Assembly: GCA_916988195.3 (NCBI GenBank)
Contig: CAKASQ030000077.1
Span: forward strand, 1-64,000
Length of the DNA stretch: 64,000 nucleotides
Direction: 5' to 3'
Origin: Oscillospiraceae bacterium
Lineage (GTDB): Bacteria > Bacillota > Clostridia > Oscillospirales > Oscillospiraceae
This document shows positions 34,776 through 42,892 of the stretch, piece by piece. Below the pieces are notes generated by a model. The model saw nothing but the letters and a program-made list of their open reading frames with translations. It was not told the origin of the DNA and did not search any database. Numbering within the stretch: position 1 is the first letter of the stretch; each line of letters opens with the position of its first letter. A program made the position numbers and the translations under genes.

Positions 34776-36175
34776 CTATAAGTATAATCCTCCCCGACAT
34801 TCGTCAGCATAAAATAGTGTGGACCAAGCTGTTCTGCATATTTTTTCGCAGCATTACGAATTGTGCTTTCATCGCATCCGTAGATCACCTCACCATTATA
34901 TGTTCCTGTTTCGATATAACTTCCATTCAAAGCAACAGCCTCATTTGCCTGATAAATAACAATCGGATTTGTTGCTCTTGACAATCCGTCAATAGCCTCT
35001 TCTCTGTTCGAATTGAGATAATAAAATTGCTCTCTGCCAGAATATTCTTTATAAACAACACGCAGTTCTTCTGCATTTTGGGTAAGAGAGTCAATTTCCT
35101 CTTTTGCGATATCTTTGTATGATTCCGCATTTTTTCCCTTTGGCGCGAAGACCACGATATCCTCTTTTTCATCATCTTCAGTAAGCATATCAGAAAACCC
35201 TTGCAGCATATCTCTGGCATTATGATTTACAAAAATATAATTATCCGTATCGCTTATCCGGCTGCCTATGCAGACCACCGGATTTATAGTGTTGTATTCA
35301 TTTTCGTAAAGGTCATTCCAAAATTCGCTCTCTTTGGATTCCTCCTCATTTTCTTCAAAAGGAGGTTCAATCTGCATAACTCCAAAATAGTAATCATTAT
35401 AATGATTTTCTAAAAGAGTAGTGTTTGTAAGTAAATTACCTTGAATGCTACTGAGATTTGTAGTTATTGTAAAAATCGTCATAGCAGTAGCAAATACTTT
35501 AAGACCGTTCAGAAGATAAAACATACCTTTTTTATCTGAAGCATTGGCAAAGGCTTTTTTTACATCAAAGCGGACAAAAGCAGCATAAGGAATTACGGAA
35601 AGAACTGCTCCGGCACAATACACTGCCAAAATGAGATGATCTTCATACGCTCCCGATATAAATTGAGAAACAAGCAACTTTGCTAAGACGAATAATGCAG
35701 CATATGAAATCATATCAGCCACTACAGCTTTTAGAGCAATCACAGCAGCATTTTCGCCCAGAGAAGCTCGTACAACTACTTCCTTTTGTCTGCGTATCAC
35801 CTCAATCATATTAAGTACAATCATCAATATGGCAACCAGGCCCCAAACAATGAACATCATATCAGTTTCGGTTGATTGCCAAAACTCTGGCTGCGATATA
35901 GAATATTCTTTTGCCAAATCTTGATATGTGGCAATAATGTCATCATCGTCACCGATATAGCTGACCATTATTTCCTGTCCATTGCCTGTGTTTTTTGCTT
36001 CTCTAAAATCTTCAAATTCTATTACGGTGATTCCGCCTATCAAAGCCGTATATGTTTTTTCCTCAATATCCATTGTGCTTTTAAGACTATCCCGAACAAC
36101 GGTATCATCACCATATTTTCTCTGTCCGAAGTCCAGCGAGCCGTCCGGCACATGGCGATTACTCACACCAACCAA
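34736..36175 (-). pseudogene. Bacteriocin-associated integral membrane protein (DUF1430-like), truncated and rearranged
   Basis: A 479-codon frame on the minus strand, the only minus-strand gene of the inner element and markedly AT-rich. It resembles DUF1430 bacteriocin-associated membrane proteins. A transmembrane helix is near residue 107 (MMFIVWGLVAILMIVLNM), a hydrophobic block spans about 140-205 and another about 220, and a long extracellular-type acidic region follows. Full members are about 650-700 residues; here the N-terminus is replaced by sequence (MVGVSNRHVPDGSLDFGQ) with no binding site, read antisense from the mob leader. No partner ABC ATPase is present. Probably inactive cargo. 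Confidence 0.6.
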
Positions 36176-36203
36176 GCGAACAGAGAAAAGGAGCTGAAAG
36201 CCG

Positions 36204-37700
36204 ATGGCACTATTTCATCTGAGCGTCACGCAGACTAAGCGAAGCGCAGGACAGTCCGCTATTGCTTCTGCCGCCTACCGTGCCGGGGAGCGATTGTATA
36301 GCGAGTATTACGGCGAATACAGCGACTACACCCGCAAGGGCGGCGTGATCTGCTCTGACATTTTCCTGCCGTCCCATGCACCGCCCGAATACGCAGACCG
36401 CCAGACCCTATGGAACGCCGTGGAAAAAGCCGAGCGTGGAAAGAACGCCCAGCTTGCATACAGCTTTGACATTGCCTTGCAGAATGAATTTTCCCTTGAG
36501 GAAAACATCGCTCTTGCAAGGCAATTTTTGTTGGAGAACTTTGTGAGCCGGGGCATGGTGGTTGACTTCGCCGTACACCAGCCAGACCGGGAGGACGGCG
36601 GCATACCAAACCCGCATTTTCATGTGCTTTGCCCCATCCGCCCCATCGAGCAGAACGGCAAATGGGGACTAAAGCAACGCCGGGTGTATGAGCTGGACGA
36701 GGACGGCAACCGTATCCGGGACGCAGACGGAAAGTTTGTGTTCAACGCCGTTCCCACTACCGACTGGGGCAGTCCCGAAACGCTGGAATACTGGCGGCAG
36801 ACATGGGCGGAGCTATGCAATGCCAAGTTTGCGGAAAAAGGTATTGATGTTCGTATCGACCACCGGAGCTATGAGCGTCAGGGCGTGGAGCTTCTTCCCA
36901 CCGTCCACGAGGGCGCAACCGTCCGGGCCATGGAGAAGAAAGGCATACGCACCGAGAAAGGCGAGTTCAACCGCTGGATCAAAGCCACCAATGCCGTTAT
37001 CCGTGACATCAAGAAGAAAATCACTCTCCTGTTTGATTGGATTGCCGAAGCAAAAGCGGAGCTTGCCAAGCCGCAGGCACCCGACCTTGTTTCTCTGCTG
37101 AACGCCTATTACACCAGCCGCAGAGCCGGGGCATATTCGCAGAAAGGCAAGGTCAGCAACCTAAAGGAGATGAACGAGACTTTCAATTATCTCCGGGCAA
37201 ACGGCATTTACTCCCTTGAGGATTTGGAACGCCGTGTCAGCGAACACAGTGCTGCCACAGAGAGCTTGAAGAAAACGCTGGACGAACAGACCGCTCGAAT
37301 GAAAGCGATTAAGCGGCTCTATGACAGCTCTGCTGCTTTCCAGAGCTTGAAGCCTGTCTATGACGGCTTGCAGAAAATCAAGTTTGAGAAGCCCAGAGCC
37401 AAGTACAAGGCAGAGCATGAAACGGAACTGAAACAGTTCTACGCCGCCAGACGCAAGCTGACCGGAGAATTCCCGGACGGCAAGGTGGATATGAAAAAGC
37501 TGACCGAAGAGTATGACGAGCTGGAACAGGCGCACAACACCACCTATGGCGAGTTTAAGACCGTCAGAGACGATTTACACCGTCTTTGGAAGGTCAAGTC
37601 ATGTGTAGATACTGCCGCCCGATTTAACGAGCGTACAGAGGAACAAATGCTCCAAAATCGACCCCAAACACGACAGAAAAAGGAGGATATGACACGATGA
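36204..37700 (+). CDS. MobA/MobL relaxase (MobQ class)
   Basis: A 498-residue relaxase that would nick the inner element's oriT and pilot its strand through another element's channel. The N-terminus MALFHLSVTQTKRSAGQSA and the following SAAYRAGERLYSEYYGE (candidate catalytic tyrosine) are typical of MobL. The metal-binding histidines are in NPHFHVLCPIRP (about 136-147). The C-terminal half is helical and basic. AAAAGGAG lies 10 bases upstream. The stop overlaps the next ORF as ATGA. The oriT is not identified; the spacer before the gene has been altered by the cargo rearrangement. Confidence 0.9.
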   Translation: MALFHLSVTQTKRSAGQSAIASAAYRAGERLYSEYYGEYSDYTRKGGVICSDIFLPSHAPPEYADRQTLWNAVEKAERGKNAQLAYSFDIALQNEFSLEENIALARQFLLENFVSRGMVVDFAVHQPDREDGGIPNPHFHVLCPIRPIEQNGKWGLKQRRVYELDEDGNRIRDADGKFVFNAVPTTDWGSPETLEYWRQTWAELCNAKFAEKGIDVRIDHRSYERQGVELLPTVHEGATVRAMEKKGIRTEKGEFNRWIKATNAVIRDIKKKITLLFDWIAEAKAELAKPQAPDLVSLLNAYYTSRRAGAYSQKGKVSNLKEMNETFNYLRANGIYSLEDLERRVSEHSAATESLKKTLDEQTARMKAIKRLYDSSAAFQSLKPVYDGLQKIKFEKPRAKYKAEHETELKQFYAARRKLTGEFPDGKVDMKKLTEEYDELEQAHNTTYGEFKTVRDDLHRLWKVKSCVDTAARFNERTEEQMLQNRPQTRQKKEDMTR

Positions 37701-37999
37701 AAAAATACGACTGGAAGAACGAGTACAACCCCATCCGCAGAACGGCAAAACGCCTTTTGAGCGGAGAACCTTTGACCGATGGCAGACCGCTTTCCGACCT
37801 GATCGAGCTGGACGAACACACCCGGAAATGCCTTGCCTTTGAAGCCACCCTCACCGACCGCCAGATTGATATGTTGCAGGAGCTGGGCTATCTGCCTGTT
37901 ATCATGAGACAGTACGGCGAGGAATGTGCGAACTGCCCCTACACGCTGGACGAGCGTGAGCATGGCATTTGCAGACGATGCGCTGTTTTCAAGAAGTAA
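37697..37999 (+). CDS. Small zinc-ribbon-like protein of the inner element
   Basis: A 100-residue protein of unknown function. The C-terminus has CANC...CRRC spaced like a zinc ribbon (about 80-96). The start overlaps the relaxase stop (ATGA) and it ends 11 bases before the primase gene. Co-expression suggests an accessory role in relaxosome assembly or replication. Confidence 0.7.
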   Translation: MKKYDWKNEYNPIRRTAKRLLSGEPLTDGRPLSDLIELDEHTRKCLAFEATLTDRQIDMLQELGYLPVIMRQYGEECANCPYTLDEREHGICRRCAVFKK

Positions 38000-38010
38000 G
38001 GAGGACGCCC

Positions 38011-39882
38011 ATGCAGTACACCCAAGCACAGATCGACCGGGCAAACGCCGTCAGTCTGGAAGATTTTCTCCGCACACAGGGAGAGACGCTTATCAAAAGC
38101 GGACGGGAATACCGCTGGAAAGAACATGACAGCCTGACCGTCCGGGGAAACAAGTGGTTTCGCCACAGCCAGAGCAAGGGCGGCTATCCCATTGATTTTG
38201 TCATGGAGTTTTACGGCAAGTCCTTTCCCGAAGCTGTCCAGATGTTGACAGGCGAAAACGGCGAGGGACAGGCCGAAGCCACCACAGCACCGCCCACAGC
38301 GTTCCACTTGCCCTTGCACAACAGAACAGCCGACAGAGCAATTCAATATCTTTGCGAAAGCCGAGGTCTCAACCCGAAACTGGTTGAGGCTTTTCTTCTT
38401 TCCGGGGATATTTACGAGGACGCAAAGCGGCACAATGTTGTGTTTGTCGGCAGAGACCGAAACGGCACACCGAGATATGCCCATGTGCGAGGAACGGCAG
38501 ACACATTCAGACAGGATATTACCGGGTCTGACAAGTCCTATCCGTTCCGCTATGAGGGCAACAGCAACCAGCTCTTTGTCTTTGAAGCGCCAATAGACCT
38601 GTTATCATTCATCTGCCTTTATCCGCAGGATTGGCAGACAAGAAATTATCTTGCCCTGGGCGGCGTTTCGGGCAAAGCCCTTGACCGTTTTCTTTCTGAA
38701 CGCAAGGACACCCGAAAAGTATTCCTCTGCCTTGACAGCGACACCGCAGGAAGTGAAGCCTGCTTCCGACTGGCGCAGGACATTCCCAGCGAGATCGCCG
38801 TCATTCGCCTTGTCCCGGCAAGGAAAGACTGGAACGATGTTCTCCGTCAGCAAGGGGACATTCCCAGCCGCAAATTCATAGCCGAAACAATCACGCTGCG
38901 AGAGCTGCCCACCGCCCAGCCTGTCCCAATGCTCCGTATGGCAGATGTGGAGCTGACGAGCGTGGATTGGCTATGGTTTCCGTATATCCCCTTTGGAAAG
39001 CTGACGATCATACAGGGCAACCCCGGCGAGGGCAAGACCTACTTTGCCATGCGTCTTGCGGCGGCTTGCACCAACCGAAAGCCCTTACCCGGTATGGAGA
39101 CACTTGAGCCTTTCAATATCATCTACCAGACCGCAGAGGACGGTTTGGGCGATACCGTTAAGCCCCGGCTGATGGAAGCTGACGCAGACCTTGAACGAGT
39201 GCTTGTCATTGACGATAGAGACACACCGCTGACCCTTGCCGATGAACGCATAGCAAGGGCAATCAGGGAGAACAACGCAAGGCTGGTTATCATTGACCCG
39301 GTGCAGGCGTTTCTGGGCGCAGATGTGGACATGAACCGGGCAAATGAAGTCCGTCCCATCTTCCGCAGTCTGGGAGACATTGCACAGGCTACCGGGTGCG
39401 CTATCGTGCTGATCGGACACCTCAACAAAGCCGCAGGAACGCAAAGCACCTACCGGGGATTGGGGTCTATCGACATTACGGCGGCAGTCCGCAGTCTGCT
39501 TTTTATCGGCAAGCTGAAGGACAGCCCCACAACGAGGGTGCTTATCCATGAGAAAAGCTCCCTTGCGCCGCCCGGACAGTCCCTTGCCTTTTCTTTGGGA
39601 GACGAGAAAGGCTTTGAATGGATAGGAGCTTATGACATTACCGCTGACGAGCTTCTTGCCGGGACAGACACCGCCAAGACCGAAAGCAAGACCGCACAGG
39701 CGCAAATGATCATTCTGGAACTGCTTGCAGACGGAAAGCGTATGCCGAGCGCAGAGCTGGAAAAGACGGTCAATGAGCGTGGGATTTCCTCACGCACCAT
39801 GAGAACGGCAAAGAGTCGTATCGGGGACAGACTTGTGACCGAGAAAGACGGCACATCATGGGTCTGCTATCTCCGAGACTGA
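38011..39882 (+). CDS. Primase-helicase fusion (DUF3991/Toprim plus RepA-like AAA ATPase)
   Basis: A 623-residue protein. The N-terminal half has a DUF3991-like segment and a Toprim fold (VFEAPIDLLSF about 191; VFLCLDSDTAGSEA about 240). The C-terminal half is a RecA-like hexameric helicase of the RepA type with Walker A GNPGEGKTYFAM (about 338), Walker B RLVIIDPVQAFLGA (about 427) and GHLNKAAG. A small winged-helix-like domain ends it. It would prime and unwind the mobilised strand, giving the inner element its own replication. AAGGAGG lies 6 bases before the ATG at 38011. Confidence 0.88.
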   Translation: MQYTQAQIDRANAVSLEDFLRTQGETLIKSGREYRWKEHDSLTVRGNKWFRHSQSKGGYPIDFVMEFYGKSFPEAVQMLTGENGEGQAEATTAPPTAFHLPLHNRTADRAIQYLCESRGLNPKLVEAFLLSGDIYEDAKRHNVVFVGRDRNGTPRYAHVRGTADTFRQDITGSDKSYPFRYEGNSNQLFVFEAPIDLLSFICLYPQDWQTRNYLALGGVSGKALDRFLSERKDTRKVFLCLDSDTAGSEACFRLAQDIPSEIAVIRLVPARKDWNDVLRQQGDIPSRKFIAETITLRELPTAQPVPMLRMADVELTSVDWLWFPYIPFGKLTIIQGNPGEGKTYFAMRLAAACTNRKPLPGMETLEPFNIIYQTAEDGLGDTVKPRLMEADADLERVLVIDDRDTPLTLADERIARAIRENNARLVIIDPVQAFLGADVDMNRANEVRPIFRSLGDIAQATGCAIVLIGHLNKAAGTQSTYRGLGSIDITAAVRSLLFIGKLKDSPTTRVLIHEKSSLAPPGQSLAFSLGDEKGFEWIGAYDITADELLAGTDTAKTESKTAQAQMIILELLADGKRMPSAELEKTVNERGISSRTMRTAKSRIGDRLVTEKDGTSWVCYLRD

Positions 39883-39883
39883 C

Positions 39884-40024
39884 AACAGGAACACGGCAAG
39901 CGTGGCAAAGACGGCAAGGTTTTTATAGATACCTTAATGTTGCCGCCTTGCCTGGTTCCCTCATACCGACACCGCCCGACGATGAACAGTCACCGGGCAT
40001 TTTTCATTTACAGGAGGATTTTGA
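39884..40024 (+). other. Spacer with inverted repeats before tnpW
   Basis: The 141-base spacer contains GGCAAGG (from 39932) with an inverted CCTTGCC about 25 bases on, and GCCCG...CGGGC followed by ATTTTT just before tnpW. The first could be a transfer or regulatory structure, the second a weak terminator. No ORF is seen. Confidence 0.4.
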
Positions 40025-40183
40025 ATGAACAATACCGCAACTAACAACACCCCTTGCCCGACTGTGAGAAAGCAGATCGGCAAGACCACCTATATCGTCC
40101 GTGTCCATTTCAGCGAGACCGCCAAGGAGACGATGGAGGACAAAATCAAGCGTATGCTCCGTGAAGAAGTCCGCAGAATGTAA
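40025..40183 (+). CDS. tnpW: TnpW transposon protein
   Basis: A 52-residue protein. The sequence PCPTVRKQIGKTTYIVRVHF then SETAKETMEDKIKRML is typical of TnpW, a small protein named in Tn4451-type transposons; its function is unknown. AGGAGG is 8 bases before the ATG. It is the last gene before the right end of the inner element. Confidence 0.85.
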   Translation: MNNTATNNTPCPTVRKQIGKTTYIVRVHFSETAKETMEDKIKRMLREEVRRM

Positions 40184-40203
40184 CTTCTTTTTGAATTTGA
40201 TGA

Positions 40204-40229
40204 AAAAGTCCTTGACTTTTCGTCTCTGG
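40204..40229. repeat. Right end of the inner element with terminal hairpin
   Basis: AAAAGTC (40204-40210) and GACTTTT (40214-40220) form a 7-bp inverted repeat with a 3-base gap, followed by CGTCTCTGG; the final GG is the shared dinucleotide. It is probably part of the recombinase attachment site. Confidence 0.55.
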
Positions 40230-41040
40230 CAAAACAGCCAAGTCGATTTTGATTTCCTGCGGTGCGCGTCTGGCCGTATTTGATATTGCGGAGCTGCGCG
40301 AGGTTACATCCTACGATGAGTTGGAACTGGATACGCTGGGAGACAGAAAAACGGCTCTGTTCCTCATTATGAGTGATACGGATGACAGTTTTAACTTTCT
40401 CATTTCCATGTGCTACACCCAGTTATTCAACCTGCTTTGTGAAAAGGCCGATGATGTGTATGGTGGCAGGCTTCCGGTTCATGTGCGCTGTTTGATTGAT
40501 GAGTGTGCTAACATTGGGCAGATTCCGAAGCTGGAAAAGCTGGTGGCCACGATCCGAAGCCGTGAAATCTCTGCCTGTCTGGTGTTGCAGGCACAGAGCC
40601 AGCTCAAGGCAATTTACAAAGATAATGCCGATACCATCATCGGCAATATGGATACTTCCATCTTCCTGGGTGGCAAAGAGCCAACAACGCTGAAAGAGCT
40701 GGCGGCTGTTCTGGGAAAGGAGACCATAGACACTTACAACACCGGAGAGAGCCGGGGACGGGAGACCTCCCACTCGCTCAACTATCAGAAATTGGGAAAA
40801 GAGCTGATGAGCCAGGACGAGCTGGCAGTTATGGATGGCGGCAAGTGCATCTTGCAGTTGCGCGGTGTGCGTCCGTTTCTTTCAGACAAGTATGACATTA
40901 CCAGACACCCTAATTTCAAATACACAGCTGATGCAGACAAGCGAAATACCTTTGATATTGAAGCATTTTTGTCTGCCAGACTAAAACTCAAGCCTGATGA
41001 GGTCTGCGATGTATATGAAGTAGACACGGAGGGCGTGTAA
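40230..41040 (+). pseudogene. virD4: VirD4 coupling protein, C-terminal part
   Basis: The last base of codon 340 to the stop of virD4. It begins (G)KTAKSILISCGARLAVFDIAE and contains Walker B CLIDECANIGQIP (about 75 residues in), the conserved LVLQAQSQLKAIY and SIFLGGKEPTT segments and the acidic tail. It has no own start with a good binding site; the ATG at 40249 is internal to the fold. Separation from Walker A makes this half inactive by itself. Removal of 32134-40229 joins both halves without any base change. Confidence 0.93.
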
Positions 41041-41136
41041 TACGGTTCCGCTGAGAAAGGAGTGATCGTATCTATTTGCCGCAACTGCCTCTGTTGAGGC
41101 CATTGGCGTACAAAGCGGACAATCGCAAGAAAAATA

Positions 41137-41235
41137 ATGAAAAAGGAGGACAGCCGGAATCATGCCCTCGGAAACCGGGCGGCAGATTGTTCCGGCTTTT
41201 GTATGCCTATGAAACATGACAAACCTATTTTTTAA
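41137..41235 (+). CDS. Possible 32-residue small protein between virD4 and the Maff2 gene
   Basis: A short ORF, MKKEDSRNHALGNRAADCSG onward, with two cysteines near its C-terminal third. It lies in the 218-base spacer after virD4. Only a weak AAGAAAAAT precedes the ATG. It may be a leader or chance ORF; nothing else is visible in the spacer. Confidence 0.25.
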   Translation: MKKEDSRNHALGNRAADCSGFCMPMKHDKPIF

Positions 41236-41258
41236 TCAGATTCCGGCTAACAAACTAT

Positions 41259-41477
41259 ATGGCATTTTTTGAACAGGCAATTACCGTTCTTCAGACTCTC
41301 GTTATCGCTCTGGGCGCTGGTCTTGGTATCTGGGGTGTCATCAACCTGTTGGAAGGTTACGGCAACGACAACCCTGGCGCCAAATCTCAGGGCATGAAGC
41401 AGCTTATGGCCGGTGCTGGTGTAGCCGTTGTTGGTATGGTTCTTGTACCTCTGCTCTCCGGGCTGTTCTCTGTCTAA
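41259..41477 (+). CDS. Maff2 family small membrane protein
   Basis: A 72-residue hydrophobic protein with two transmembrane helices (about 8-32 and 48-70) joined by a Gly/Asn loop. It belongs to the Maff2 mobile-element family and by size and position resembles a VirB2/TrbC-type pilin-like subunit of the conjugation channel. That role is inferred. It precedes the VirB6-like gene. Confidence 0.8.
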   Translation: MAFFEQAITVLQTLVIALGAGLGIWGVINLLEGYGNDNPGAKSQGMKQLMAGAGVAVVGMVLVPLLSGLFSV

Positions 41478-41546
41478 GCGTTCCTGCATGAAATCCTTGC
41501 CGCTCCCGCAGCTCTGCGGGGGCGGCGGAAAGGAGGTTGACACCGT

Positions 41547-42416
41547 ATGGATTTCTTACTTGAAGCCCTGACAAATTGGCTGAAAGAAATGCTGGTGGGC
41601 GGTATTATGAGCAACCTTTCGGGGATGTTTGACAGCGTAAACCAACAGGTCGCGAATATATCCGTACAGGTAGGACAGACCCCACAGGGATGGAATGGCA
41701 GTATTTTCAATATGATTGAGAATCTGTCAAACTCCATCATGGTGCCGATTGCAGGTGTGATCCTGGCTATCGTGATGACCGTAGACCTGATCCAGATGAT
41801 TGCAGACAAGAACAACCTGCATGATGTGGATACCTGGATGATTTTCAAGTGGGTGTTCAAATCAGCTGCCGCCATCCTCATTGTCACAAACACATGGAAT
41901 ATCGTGATGGGCGTCTTTGATATGGCGCAGAGCGTGGTGGCGCAGGCGGCAGGGATTATCAATTCGGATGCGTCCATTGACATTTCCTCAGTTATGACCG
42001 ATTTGGAACCGAGGCTGATGGAAATGGATTTGGGACCGCTGTTCGGACTGTGGTTCCAATCCCTCTTTATTGGCATTACCATGTGGGCGTTGTATATCTG
42101 TATCTTTATCGTTATTTATGGCCGTATGATCGAGATCTACCTTGTAACTTCGGTGGCTCCCGTTCCAATGGCTGCAATGATGGGCAAAGAATGGGGCGGT
42201 ATGGGACAGAATTACCTCCGATCCCTGCTGGCACTGGGCTTTCAGGCGTTTCTCATTATCGTCTGCGTGGCAATTTATGCTGTGCTGGTGCAGAACATCG
42301 CTATGGAAGATGACATCATCATGGCAATCTGGAGCTGCGTGGGCTACACTGTACTGCTATGTTTTACGCTGTTCAAAACCGGCAGTCTCGCCAAATCAGT
42401 CTTTCAGGCGCACTAA
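41547..42416 (+). CDS. VirB6/TrbL-like inner-membrane channel protein
   Basis: A 289-residue polytopic protein with five to six transmembrane segments (for example ITMWALYICIFIVIYGRMIE and the following VTSVAPVPMAA motif, typical of the TrbL/VirB6 group). It would form part of the T4SS translocation pore. GGAGGT precedes the ATG by 11 bases. The next gene starts 20 bases after its stop. Confidence 0.85.
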   Translation: MDFLLEALTNWLKEMLVGGIMSNLSGMFDSVNQQVANISVQVGQTPQGWNGSIFNMIENLSNSIMVPIAGVILAIVMTVDLIQMIADKNNLHDVDTWMIFKWVFKSAAAILIVTNTWNIVMGVFDMAQSVVAQAAGIINSDASIDISSVMTDLEPRLMEMDLGPLFGLWFQSLFIGITMWALYICIFIVIYGRMIEIYLVTSVAPVPMAAMMGKEWGGMGQNYLRSLLALGFQAFLIIVCVAIYAVLVQNIAMEDDIIMAIWSCVGYTVLLCFTLFKTGSLAKSVFQAH

Positions 42417-42436
42417 AACGGAAGGAGGTTTCTACA

Positions 42437-42892
42437 TTGGCTTATGTACCCGTACCCAAGGACTTAACAAAAGTCAAAACAAAGGTCATGTTCAATCTGA
42501 CCAAGCGGCAGCTTATCTGCTTCACGGGCGGAGCGCTTATTGGCGTACCGCTTTTCTTTTTGCTCAGAAAACCTACCGGAAACAGTGTAGCGGCTATGTG
42601 TATGATGCTGGTTATGCTGCCCTTCTTTATGCTGGCTATGTACGAAAAGCATGGACAGCCCCTGGAAAAGATCGTGGGCAACATTCTCAAAGTAGCTGTA
42701 ATCCGTCCAAAGCAGCGACCTTACCAGACCAACAACTTTTATGCCGTATTAAAGCGGCAGGAAATGCTCGATAAGGAGGTGTATGACATTGTTCACCGCA
42801 ATAAAAAAATGGCTGCATCGGATGTTCGGAAAAACCGAGGAAAAAACTGTGCAGCCGGTAAAGACAAAGAAAAAGCTGTCCCGCGCCGATAA
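42437..42892 (+). CDS. PrgI family conjugation membrane protein
   Basis: A 151-residue PrgI-type protein with an N-terminal PVPKDLTKVKTKV, two transmembrane helices (about 28-48 and 52-70) and a basic cytosolic tail. PrgI proteins work with VirB4 in Gram-positive T4SSs, similar to VirB3. The TTG start lies 8 bases after GGAGG. The final 110 nt overlap the virB4 start, an unusually long overlap for this operon. Confidence 0.85.
   Translation: MAYVPVPKDLTKVKTKVMFNLTKRQLICFTGGALIGVPLFFLLRKPTGNSVAAMCMMLVMLPFFMLAMYEKHGQPLEKIVGNILKVAVIRPKQRPYQTNNFYAVLKRQEMLDKEVYDIVHRNKKMAASDVRKNRGKNCAAGKDKEKAVPRR

Larger units (their letters stand above)
32134..40229 (+). mobile_element. Nested mobilizable element (serine-recombinase IME, Tn4451-like module) in virD4
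   Basis: An 8,096-base insertion bounded by GG at 32132-32133 and 40228-40229. It carries a large serine recombinase, TnpV, a rearranged bacteriocin-associated gene, a MobQ relaxase, a small Zn-ribbon protein, a primase-helicase and TnpW. Excising it exactly restores virD4 in frame (1019 + 811 = 1830 bases). Near the left end AGACTTC (32151-32157) has an inverted copy GAAGTCT, and near the right end AAAAGTC-CTT-GACTTTT (40204-40220) is a hairpin; these may be recombinase sites. It has a relaxase but no secretion system, so it is mobilizable rather than conjugative. Confidence 0.92.
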
